Of a stretch of DNA of 36,179 nucleotides, positions 1 through 6,361 are shown piece by piece. Both the position numbers and the translations under genes were made by a program. Source of the stretch: Bryobacterales bacterium. GTDB lineage: Bacteria; Acidobacteriota; Terriglobia; Bryobacterales; Bryobacteraceae. A model generated the notes under the pieces. That model saw only the letters and a program-made list of their open reading frames with translations, had not been told where the DNA came from and ran no database searches. The stretch lies in NCBI GenBank assembly GCA_016789755.1, contig JAEUQG010000241.1:1-36179 (forward strand), written 5' to 3'. The first letter of the stretch is position 1. Every line of letters begins with the position of its first letter.

Positions 1-424
1 CCGGAGGCCGCACGTGTTGCACGGGATGCGCTCCGCGCGGGCCGTCTTCCGGCGAAATGTGCGGCCCTTCGATGTGGAAGCCTTCCATCGCATGCCCGTG
101 CGGAAGCTGCTCCTTGGCGTCGGCCAGGTTCCGCACGGAGCCGGTGATCTCCTTCTCCCCTCCGGTGATGACCGTAGGCAGCAGTCGTGTGACCCCGGTG
201 GCGAACTGCACCGTTAGAGAACGGTCAATGTCTTCTAGCGGGCACGACGGAGTACAGTAGTCGGCCCCGGCGAATCCATTCACCTGCAAGTCGATCCACC
301 CCGGGGCAATGAAGGGGAGCGGGCCCTCGGGCCGCGCCAGGAGCGGGTCCACTCCGCTCACTACTGTATCGAAGCGCACTTCCACGGGCTGTCCGGTGAA
401 CGGGTCAATTCCGAAACGCTGCAT
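1..424 (-). CDS. nagA: N-acetylglucosamine-6-phosphate deacetylase, N-terminal part (cut by window edge)
   Basis: This is the first 141 residues of an amidohydrolase-superfamily enzyme; the rest lies left of the window. NagA removes the acetyl group from GlcNAc-6-phosphate in the cytoplasm during amino-sugar and cell-wall recycling. The sequence shows the family hallmark FIAPGWIDLQVNG near residues 46-58, where the barrel begins, then GVTRLLPTVITGG, and HIEGPHISPEDGPRGAHP near residues 118-135, which contains the conserved EGPxxxxxxxGAHP signature. The N-terminal beta-sandwich segment before PGWID is shorter than in E. coli NagA. The ATG at 424 is the first good start; a purine-rich GAGAGGA lies about 15 nt upstream, farther than usual. 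Identification is secure; the catalytic core cannot be checked here. Confidence 0.9.
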   Translation of the reverse strand, partial: MQRFGIDPFTGQPVEVRFDTVVSGVDPLLARPEGPLPFIAPGWIDLQVNGFAGADYCTPSCPLEDIDRSLTVQFATGVTRLLPTVITGGEKEITGSVRNLADAKEQLPHGHAMEGFHIEGPHISPEDGPRGAHPVQHVRPP

Positions 425-632
425 GATGTGTAGAACAAATCCTCTCAAGAATGTTTTATTCACAGAATACCCACACAGGGGTACCTCTAAACAACTGATG
501 GTACAGCAAAAAGAAGTTGTGGAAAGGGAACGATTCCACTAGCGCAAGACTAGGGTGTCCTGATAGAACAGACAACAGATCCTCTGCGGGCGTTCAGGAG
601 ATGGGTTGATCTCGGGGGAGGTGGCCGTCTTC

Positions 633-651
633 GGAATGCCCGCGGGATTCC
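633..651 (-). terminator. Hairpin just after the arginase-fold gene
   Basis: The 19-nt sequence GGAATGCCCGCGGGATTCC pairs with itself with one bulged G. It begins 1 nt past the stop codon at 653-655 on the minus strand. There is no U-tract, so it may be a 3'-end stabilising hairpin or a weak terminator of the long xseB-led operon. Confidence 0.35.
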
Positions 652-652
652 T

Positions 653-1444
653 TCAATGGACCCGTGGGCGCAGGCTCTCCAGCGCCTTCCAGATTTCCTT
701 CTTCCACAACCCGGCGGTATCCAGATCCGGGTTGTAGTTGGTCACTCCGACAGCGGCAATAGGCAGCGTCTCGCACACCAGGGCGATGTAGCGCGCGGGA
801 TTCTCCACACCCTCCAGAAAGTCGGTGTCGATGTGGAGATAGACCGCGTCCACGCGCTGTTTGAGCTGATCGAGCGCCACGGGCAGCAACCCGAGCGAAT
901 CCACCGGGTGGGCGCTGATCCAGGAATCTTCCAGCCGCTCCTTCTCTCCCTCTTCGACGTCCCAGAAACAGGCGAGGATAACGTCGTGCTCGGACACCAG
1001 GCGCTCCATGCCGATGCGCTCGCGCAACTCCTGGTGGCAATGGCCAGTCAGCACCGAGAGCGTCATACCCTCAATATTGCCGCTAATGCTGCTTTCCGGC
1101 GTATGGAAATCGGGGTGGCGGTCGAACCAGACGATGCCCAGGCGAGGCGTTTCCAATCCGGCAATCACGCCGATGGCGGAGTTGCAGTTCCCGGCCACCA
1201 CCACGGGAACGGTCTCCTCTTCGACGGCCTGTTGCACCGCGTGTTTGACGACGCGATTCACATCGACAATGGAATCGGGACCCTGGCTGCGCAGATCGCG
1301 CAGACGCACGTGACTGACCAGCGCGGGCATCCCGCCCGTACCCAGCAATTGATCCAGGCCGGAGGCAAGAAGCTGGCGCGGGCCTTTGCCCACGGCCACT
1401 TCTTCCAGCCCGAGATGGAACGGCACTTCAATGAGCGTGTACAT
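653..1444 (-). CDS. Arginase/ureohydrolase-fold protein with altered active site
   Basis: The 263-residue protein has the arginase-family layout. Strand-end motifs are AGNCNSAIGVIAGL at 84-97, WFDRHPDFHTPES at 107-119 and VYLHIDTDFLE at 201-211. Known arginases bind two Mn ions with one His and several Asp residues. Here D108, H110, D112, D206 and D208 are kept. The usual GGDHS is replaced by GNCNS, putting N88 where the first metal-binding His should be. The usual E-V-N-P near the C-terminus reads NYNP at 236-239, so the Glu that holds the guanidinium also appears to be lost. A classical arginase or agmatinase activity is therefore doubtful. The gene is last in the operon and overlaps the nucleoside hydrolase by 17 nt. 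Family assignment is firm; substrate is unknown. Confidence 0.85.
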   Translation of the reverse strand: MYTLIEVPFHLGLEEVAVGKGPRQLLASGLDQLLGTGGMPALVSHVRLRDLRSQGPDSIVDVNRVVKHAVQQAVEEETVPVVVAGNCNSAIGVIAGLETPRLGIVWFDRHPDFHTPESSISGNIEGMTLSVLTGHCHQELRERIGMERLVSEHDVILACFWDVEEGEKERLEDSWISAHPVDSLGLLPVALDQLKQRVDAVYLHIDTDFLEGVENPARYIALVCETLPIAAVGVTNYNPDLDTAGLWKKEIWKALESLRPRVH

Positions 1445-2432
1445 GTTGAGTCAGCAAATCGCGGAACAACCGATAGACAGCGGGGTAGTTCACCGTGTTC
1501 ATCATGGAAACCGGAAGCACGCCCTCGGTCCATTTTCGCTCCAGGACCTTACCGTAATTCTCTCCGAATTGGGTGTCCACATCCAAGTGCAGCCGTTCGG
1601 GCGGGCCGAACAAAGTGGGGTCCACCAGCCAGGCTGAAACCAGTGAGTCCCACAGGGAGACCGTGGCTTTGGGGTTCTTGTAGAAGGCCGGATAGCGATT
1701 GCCGAAGTCTTCGGCGAAGCGCTGCGTTAGGGGCGTACGTGCCTTGGCGATGGCGTCGAAGCCGGCCTTGTCCAGCATCGCCCGGTTGCAAACATCGAGG
1801 CCGAACATTGTTTTTTCGCGGATCCCCGAACGCAGCACCAGAGACGCCGCTTCGGGGTCGAACCAGAAGTTGAATTCCGCCTGCTTGGAGGCATTGCCAG
1901 GCACGCGAAGCTGCCCGCCCATGAACACCAGGCTCTTGATACGCCCGGCAAGCGAGGGGCGCTTCCGCAGGGCCAGCGCGATGTTGGTCATCGGACCCAG
2001 CGCGACGATCGTAAGTTGGCCCGGCGCGGCTTCCACTCGGCGGATGATCTCCTCGACGGCATTGCGCGGCAATTGCGGCTCGCGCGGTTTCTTTTCCCCG
2101 AAGGCGCCCTGAAACTCCAGCCGGCCCCACTTGCGGCCGGCCTCTTGCGCCATCGCCGCCGTGTGGCGCAGCGGCAAATCGGCGCCCAGGTACACGGGGG
2201 TTTGCCGGGCGCCGAGGAGCGCAAGAATTTCCCGCGTGTAGCGAAGGCTGTCGCCGGACCACACGTTGCCCGACACGATGGTCACCGCTTCCACCTTCAC
2301 CTTGCCCGGCGCGCGCAGCAACATCGCGATCGTAGCCCCATCGTCGCCGAAGTAGCCGCAGTCGGTATCGACAATGATCCGCTCCGCCGCGGAGAGAGTG
2401 AAGACGATACCCAGCAGAAGAGCAACCTTCAC
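1428..2432 (-). CDS. Exported nucleoside hydrolase (IUNH family)
   Basis: The 334-residue protein begins with a probable signal peptide (MKVALLLGIVFTLSAA) and continues directly into IIVDTDCGYFGDDGATIAML, the calcium-binding N-terminal motif of inosine-uridine hydrolases. Here it is in the longer-spaced form found in some secreted members (D22, D24, D30, D31). Later motifs are IVALGPMTNIALAL at 142-155, MGGQ at 171 and WDSLVSAWLVDP at 261-272. In cytosolic IUNH enzymes the last motif reads HDPLA; the Asp is kept but the acid-base His is Trp. It probably splits ribosides or a related N-glycoside in the periplasm. The GTG at 2432 is preferred over a GTG at 2459 because it forms a 4-nt GTGA overlap with the symporter stop and gives a clean signal peptide. 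Substrate is inferred only at family level. Confidence 0.85.
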   Translation of the reverse strand: MKVALLLGIVFTLSAAERIIVDTDCGYFGDDGATIAMLLRAPGKVKVEAVTIVSGNVWSGDSLRYTREILALLGARQTPVYLGADLPLRHTAAMAQEAGRKWGRLEFQGAFGEKKPREPQLPRNAVEEIIRRVEAAPGQLTIVALGPMTNIALALRKRPSLAGRIKSLVFMGGQLRVPGNASKQAEFNFWFDPEAASLVLRSGIREKTMFGLDVCNRAMLDKAGFDAIAKARTPLTQRFAEDFGNRYPAFYKNPKATVSLWDSLVSAWLVDPTLFGPPERLHLDVDTQFGENYGKVLERKWTEGVLPVSMMNTVNYPAVYRLFRDLLTQHVHAH

Positions 2433-3625
2433 GATTTCTCGAACTCCACGCCCTCCCACTTGGCGACGACGGCGGTGGCAAGGCAGTTGCCGAGCACATT
2501 GACGGACGTGCGCACCATATCCATCAGCGCATCCACCCCCAGCAGCACCGACACGCCTTCCACCGGGAGGTTGAACGAGGCCAGCGTACCGGCAAGAATC
2601 ACCAACGAAGCCCGCGGAACTCCTGCCACCCCTTTGCTCGTCAGCATTAAAGTCAGCATCATGAGGATCTGTTCGTAGATGCTCATCTGGACGCCCGCCG
2701 CCTGGGCCACGAAGACGCTGGCGAGCGACAGGTAAAGCGTCGTGCCATCCAGATTGAAGCTGTATCCCGTCGGCAACACGAACGCCACAATATGTTTCGG
2801 GACGCCGAACTTCTCCATGTTCTCAAGCGCCCGGGGAAGCGCCGCTTCGCTGGTGGCCGTGGAAAAGGCAATCAGCCACGGTTCTTTCACGTAATCGAAG
2901 AAGCGCTTCAGCGGAATGCGCGCCAGCCATGCCACCGGCCCCAGCACGAACACCACGAACACGAACAGCGCGCCGTACAGAGTCAGCACGAGTTTGCCGA
3001 GGCTGAACAGCACACTGAAGCCCTTGCTGCCGACCGTGACGGCGATCGCCGCGAACACGCCCAGCGGGGCCAGGTACATGACGTACGCCGTATATTTGAA
3101 CATCACCTCGGCAAGCGATTCGGCAAACTCGACGACAGGTTTCGCTTTCGGTCCGATCGCCGCGCACGCCGCGCCGAAAAGGAATACGAAGACCACAATC
3201 TGCAGCACTTCCCCTTTGGCCATGGCGTCGAAGATGCTGGTCGGAAAGGTGTGTTCCAGTACACCGGCGAACGTCATTTTGGCCGCGGCGACGGCGGGTT
3301 TCTCTGTCGCCTCGATCTTCATCCCGACACCCGGTTGCACGATGTTGACCGCCAGCAACCCGACCACCAGGGCGATGGTGGTGACAACTTCAAAGTAGAT
3401 GATCGACTTCAGCCCGATGCGTCCCATCTCCTTGCCGTGGCCCCCGCCCGCGATGCCGTAAACCAGCGTCCCGAACAGCAGGGGCGCAATGATGGATTTG
3501 ATCAGGCGCAGGAAAATATTGCTGATCGGCGTCAACTGGGCGGCTTCGGCGGGAAACGCCACGCCGAAAGCGATGCCGGCAAACATCGCGATAAAGATCC
3601 AATGCGTGATGGAAAGCTTTCTCAT
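2429..3625 (-). CDS. Dicarboxylate/amino acid:cation symporter (DAACS family)
   Basis: This 398-residue multi-pass inner-membrane carrier belongs to the GltP/DctA/EAAT family. Visible landmarks are the HP1 region STATSEAALP (255-264), TM7 SFNLDGTTLY (289-298), HP2 SKGVAGVPRA (330-339) and TM8 DALMDMVRTSVNVLGN (365-380). By alignment from memory with Glt(Ph), the ligand-binding residues D369, R372, T373 and N376 are present, and R372 favours glutamate or aspartate as substrate. The position of the Na1-site Asp is N380, as in E. coli GltP and DctA, which hints at proton coupling. The ATG at 3625 overlaps the nadK stop as ATGA and has GGGGAG at 3630-3635. An in-frame start four codons earlier has no such support. 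Substrate and coupling ion are inferred. Confidence 0.92.
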   Translation of the reverse strand: MRKLSITHWIFIAMFAGIAFGVAFPAEAAQLTPISNIFLRLIKSIIAPLLFGTLVYGIAGGGHGKEMGRIGLKSIIYFEVVTTIALVVGLLAVNIVQPGVGMKIEATEKPAVAAAKMTFAGVLEHTFPTSIFDAMAKGEVLQIVVFVFLFGAACAAIGPKAKPVVEFAESLAEVMFKYTAYVMYLAPLGVFAAIAVTVGSKGFSVLFSLGKLVLTLYGALFVFVVFVLGPVAWLARIPLKRFFDYVKEPWLIAFSTATSEAALPRALENMEKFGVPKHIVAFVLPTGYSFNLDGTTLYLSLASVFVAQAAGVQMSIYEQILMMLTLMLTSKGVAGVPRASLVILAGTLASFNLPVEGVSVLLGVDALMDMVRTSVNVLGNCLATAVVAKWEGVEFEKS

Positions 3626-4485
3626 CGTTCTCCCCATTTGAGTTTTGCCCGCAGCACATCGAAGAAAAGCTGCGTCGGCGGGCGGACCAGGCTGATCGAA
3701 TGTTCTGAGCGTTTACAGATGATGGTGTCGTCCTGTTCCAGCGGTTCGCCCACCTGCCCGTCGATGGTGAGGTAGGAAGAGTTGTCGGCATCGCGCGAAA
3801 CAATCTGGATGACGCTGGTGTCCGGCACAATCACCGGGCGGTTGGTGAGCATGTGCGGACAGATAGGCGTGATGGTGAACGCCGCCACGGAAGGATAGAT
3901 GATTGGCCCGCCGGCCGACAGCGAATACGCTGTGGATCCCGTGGGTGTGGAAACGATGAGCCCGTCGGCTTTGAACGTACAGACCAGATGGCCGTCGACG
4001 AACGTATCGAGATTCGCCATGCGGGCAAGCGCCGCCTTGGTAATCACGGCGTCGTTGAGCGCCTCGTAATCGCACACCTTCTTGCCCTTGCGGATCACTT
4101 CGCATAGCAGCATGCGCCGCCGGCCGATGCGGTGTTCGCCGCGCAAGGCCCGCTCCAGTTCCGGGAACAGTTCTTCGGTGGTGATCGCGGTAAGAAATCC
4201 CAGACCTCCCAGGTTCACGGCAAACAGGGGGATATCGCGCCCGGCGATGGCGCGCGCCGCGGAAAGCAGCGTCCCGTCGCCACCCAGCACTATGACCAGT
4301 TGCGCCCCCTGGGGCACCAGTTCGCGCGGCACCGGCTCCACCCCCGAGGCATACGCGGCCGTCTGCGGATCGCAGCGCGCGGTGATGTTGCGGTCTTTCA
4401 ACCACGCCAGCAGATCGGGCACCAGCGTCTGAGCCTGGCTCGTCCCGGGCTTGCTGACAATTCCTACCGTGTCAATGACGGGCAT
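3622..4485 (-). CDS. nadK: NAD kinase
   Basis: The 287-residue enzyme phosphorylates NAD to NADP with ATP or polyphosphate in the cytoplasm. It carries the diagnostic GGDGT loop at 68-72, NLGGLGFL at 91-98, the substrate-binding ALND motif, and TPTGSTAYSLSAGGPI. The reading frame stays open for 44 codons upstream, but the ATG at 4485 (MPVIDTVGIVSKPG) matches family N-termini. It has AGGAG 10 nt upstream and overlaps the end of tlyA by 14 nt. The neighbours tlyA, ispA and xseB form a widespread bacterial cluster. All key motifs are present. Confidence 0.96.
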   Translation of the reverse strand: MPVIDTVGIVSKPGTSQAQTLVPDLLAWLKDRNITARCDPQTAAYASGVEPVPRELVPQGAQLVIVLGGDGTLLSAARAIAGRDIPLFAVNLGGLGFLTAITTEELFPELERALRGEHRIGRRRMLLCEVIRKGKKVCDYEALNDAVITKAALARMANLDTFVDGHLVCTFKADGLIVSTPTGSTAYSLSAGGPIIYPSVAAFTITPICPHMLTNRPVIVPDTSVIQIVSRDADNSSYLTIDGQVGEPLEQDDTIICKRSEHSISLVRPPTQLFFDVLRAKLKWGER

Positions 4486-5203
4486 GCAACAGGAACTCCT
4501 GATTTCCTTCCGTGCCGAGGATGGGGCTGGGGACGATTTGCGTACGATATCCGAGCGATTCGGCGGCTTCGCGTACTTTAGCACAGCAGGCCGCATGCAG
4601 TGCCGCATCGCGCACAATACCGCCCTTGCCGATGTGTTGGCGCCCCACCTCGAACTGCGGCTTCACCAGAACAATGAACTCACCGTCCGGACTCAGCAAC
4701 GCCGGAAAGCGCGCCAGCGGCAGCGTCACCGAGATGAAACTCACGTCGCACACGATCAGTTGCGCCGGTTCGCCGATATCCTCCGGCGTCAGGTAACGGG
4801 CGTTCGTGTTTTCGTGAAGCACAACACGGGGGTCCGTGCGAAGCTTCCAATCGATCTGGCCCGCGCCTGTATCGACGGCATGCACCCGCACGGCGCCGCG
4901 TTGCAGCAGGCAATCGGTGAAGCCTCCCGTCGACGTGCCGATGTCGATGGCAACCTTGCCATGCGCATCCACCGCGAATGCGTCGAGAGCCGCGGCCAGC
5001 TTCACGCCGCCGCGGCTGACGTAAGGAAGCCGGCCGGTGACTTCCAGGCGGGCATCCGCGGCGATACTCCGGCCCGGCTTATCGGCCTTTTGCCCGTTAA
5101 TCAGAACTTCGCCGGCAAGGATCAGGGCTTGCGCTTTCTCGCGCGACGGGGCCAGTCCGCGGTCCACCAGCAGTTGGTCCACTCTCGCCTTGCAGGGCTT
5201 CAT
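4472..5203 (-). CDS. tlyA: TlyA-family rRNA (cytidine-2'-O)-methyltransferase
   Basis: The 243-residue protein has an N-terminal S4 RNA-binding domain (about 1-65, starting KARVDQLLVDRGLAPSREKA). An FtsJ/RrmJ-type Rossmann methyltransferase follows, with the SAM-binding stretch VAIDIGTSTGGFTDCLL near 84-100. VCDVSFIS and VLVKPQFE further on match the family. Known TlyA proteins 2'-O-methylate cytidines in 16S and/or 23S rRNA; the hemolysin name is historical. The start overlaps the ispA stop as ATGA, so the two are translationally coupled. Length and motifs are normal for the family. Which rRNA site is modified cannot be read from the sequence. Confidence 0.94.
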   Translation of the reverse strand: MKPCKARVDQLLVDRGLAPSREKAQALILAGEVLINGQKADKPGRSIAADARLEVTGRLPYVSRGGVKLAAALDAFAVDAHGKVAIDIGTSTGGFTDCLLQRGAVRVHAVDTGAGQIDWKLRTDPRVVLHENTNARYLTPEDIGEPAQLIVCDVSFISVTLPLARFPALLSPDGEFIVLVKPQFEVGRQHIGKGGIVRDAALHAACCAKVREAAESLGYRTQIVPSPILGTEGNQEFLLHARH

Positions 5204-6084
5204 GTATCTCTGTGTACGATACGGTCGGCAAGTTGACGCAAGCGCGCCGCCCTGTCCCCAAACATTTCCAGCGCCGCATGTGCTTTCGTCAATTGCTCCT
5301 CGGCCATGCGTTTGGAGGCATCCAAACCGTAGACTGCCGGAAAGGTGATCTTGTTCTGGGCCGCATCCTTGCCCGCCGTCTTGCCCAGTTGCTCGGAGGA
5401 TTGTTCCACGTCCAGCACGTCATCCACGATTTGGAAGGCCAGACCGATCGCTTCCCCATAAGCGTCGAGCGCGGCGAGTTCTTCCGGCATTGCGCCTCCG
5501 TAGATCGCCCCCATGCGCACGCTCCCCTTCAGCAGCGCCCCCGTCTTGGCGCGATGTATCGCATCCAGGCGTTCGGCCGTGGGCTCGGCTTTCTCGCCTT
5601 CGATGTCGCGCACCTGGCCGGCGATCATACCTTCCACCGTCCCCGCGGCAACGGCTAGCTCTTCGATCAGCGCGCAGCGCGTGGCCGCATCGGCCGAGCG
5701 CAGTTGCGCCAGCGCCTGGAAGGCGAGCGTCAGCAGCGAATCGCCTGCAAGAATGGCCATCGCCTCGCCGAAAACCACGTGGTTGGTGGGACGGCCCCGC
5801 CGCAAATCGTCGTTATCGAGCGCGGGCAGGTCGTCGTGAATCAGCGAATACGTGTGGATCAGTTCCAGCGTGCATGCCGCAATCTCCACTCCCTCCACAC
5901 GGCGGCCCACGGTGCGGCAGGCCTCCATGCAAAGGATGGGGCGGACGCGCTTGCCGCCGGCAAAAAGGCTGTAGCGCATCGCCTTGTGAATGGTCTCGGG
6001 CGACTGGCTTACAGGCGGCACCACACGCTCGAGCGCGGCATCGGCGAGCGCCTGCTGTTCGGCTAAGTATTGACGGAAGGACAT
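5200..6084 (-). CDS. ispA: Short-chain prenyl diphosphate synthase (farnesyl diphosphate synthase)
   Basis: The 294-residue all-helical synthase condenses isopentenyl diphosphate with allylic diphosphates, most likely to the C15 product. It has GGKRVRP at 43-49, the first aspartate-rich motif DDLPALDND at 84-92 with the two extra residues typical of bacterial FPP synthases, RRG following it, and the second motif DDVLD at 221-225. The frame is open 32 codons farther upstream, but the ATG at 6084 shares one base with the xseB stop (TAATG) and gives a normal N-terminus. In many bacteria dxs sits between ispA and tlyA; here ispA runs straight into tlyA. Geranylgeranyl synthase is the main alternative. 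Confidence 0.94.
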   Translation of the reverse strand: MSFRQYLAEQQALADAALERVVPPVSQSPETIHKAMRYSLFAGGKRVRPILCMEACRTVGRRVEGVEIAACTLELIHTYSLIHDDLPALDNDDLRRGRPTNHVVFGEAMAILAGDSLLTLAFQALAQLRSADAATRCALIEELAVAAGTVEGMIAGQVRDIEGEKAEPTAERLDAIHRAKTGALLKGSVRMGAIYGGAMPEELAALDAYGEAIGLAFQIVDDVLDVEQSSEQLGKTAGKDAAQNKITFPAVYGLDASKRMAEEQLTKAHAALEMFGDRAARLRQLADRIVHRDT

Positions 6085-6320
6085 TAGGAGTCGGTGCGGA
6101 ATGGCTCGGGAACGACGCGGTCGCCGCGGCGGATCAACTGCTCCACCCGCGTCTCGGCTTCGTCCAGTTGCTTGCGGCAAGCGGCGCTGAGCGCGGTGCC
6201 TTTCTCAAAGAGCGCAAGGGCGCGCTCCAGCGGCAGATCGCCCGCTTCCAGTTCTTTGACCACAGTTTCCAGTTCGGCAATGCCTGCCTCGAAACTGGGT
6301 GCTTTCGATTCCTCGGCCAT
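6084..6320 (-). CDS. xseB: Exodeoxyribonuclease VII small subunit
   Basis: The 78-residue helical protein matches XseB in length and pattern: FEAGIAELETVVKELEAGDL near 9-28, then PLERALALFEKGTALS. XseB subunits wrap around the large subunit XseA in a nuclease that degrades single-stranded DNA. xseA is not in this window. It is the first gene of the leftward operon with ispA, tlyA and nadK. A TAGAAT box ends 6 nt before the ATG and no Shine-Dalgarno is visible, which suggests a leaderless message. Confidence 0.93.
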   Translation of the reverse strand: MAEESKAPSFEAGIAELETVVKELEAGDLPLERALALFEKGTALSAACRKQLDEAETRVEQLIRRGDRVVPEPFRTDS

Positions 6321-6326
6321 CGTTTT

Positions 6327-6332
6327 ATTCTA
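6327..6332 (-). promoter_or_regulatory. Candidate -10 box of the xseB operon
   Basis: TAGAAT lies on the minus strand with exactly 6 nt (AAAACG) before the xseB ATG. A transcript starting 7 nt after the box would begin at the A of ATG. No clear -35 is seen at 17 nt; that position falls near the 3' end of the TonB receptor gene. Confidence 0.45.
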
Positions 6333-6361
6333 ACGTGCCGGGAACGCCGCCACCGCAGGTT

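Noticed and set aside
456..525. TTATTCACA and a TTTCCACAA-like site in an AT-richer gap suggested DnaA boxes or an origin.
   Set aside because: Only one site matches the relaxed consensus, the gap is about 230 nt, and no dnaA, dnaN or rpmH gene is near.
3625..3637. Start of the symporter four codons upstream (MGRTMRK).
   Set aside because: The ATGA overlap with nadK and the GGGGAG box support the ATG at 3625.
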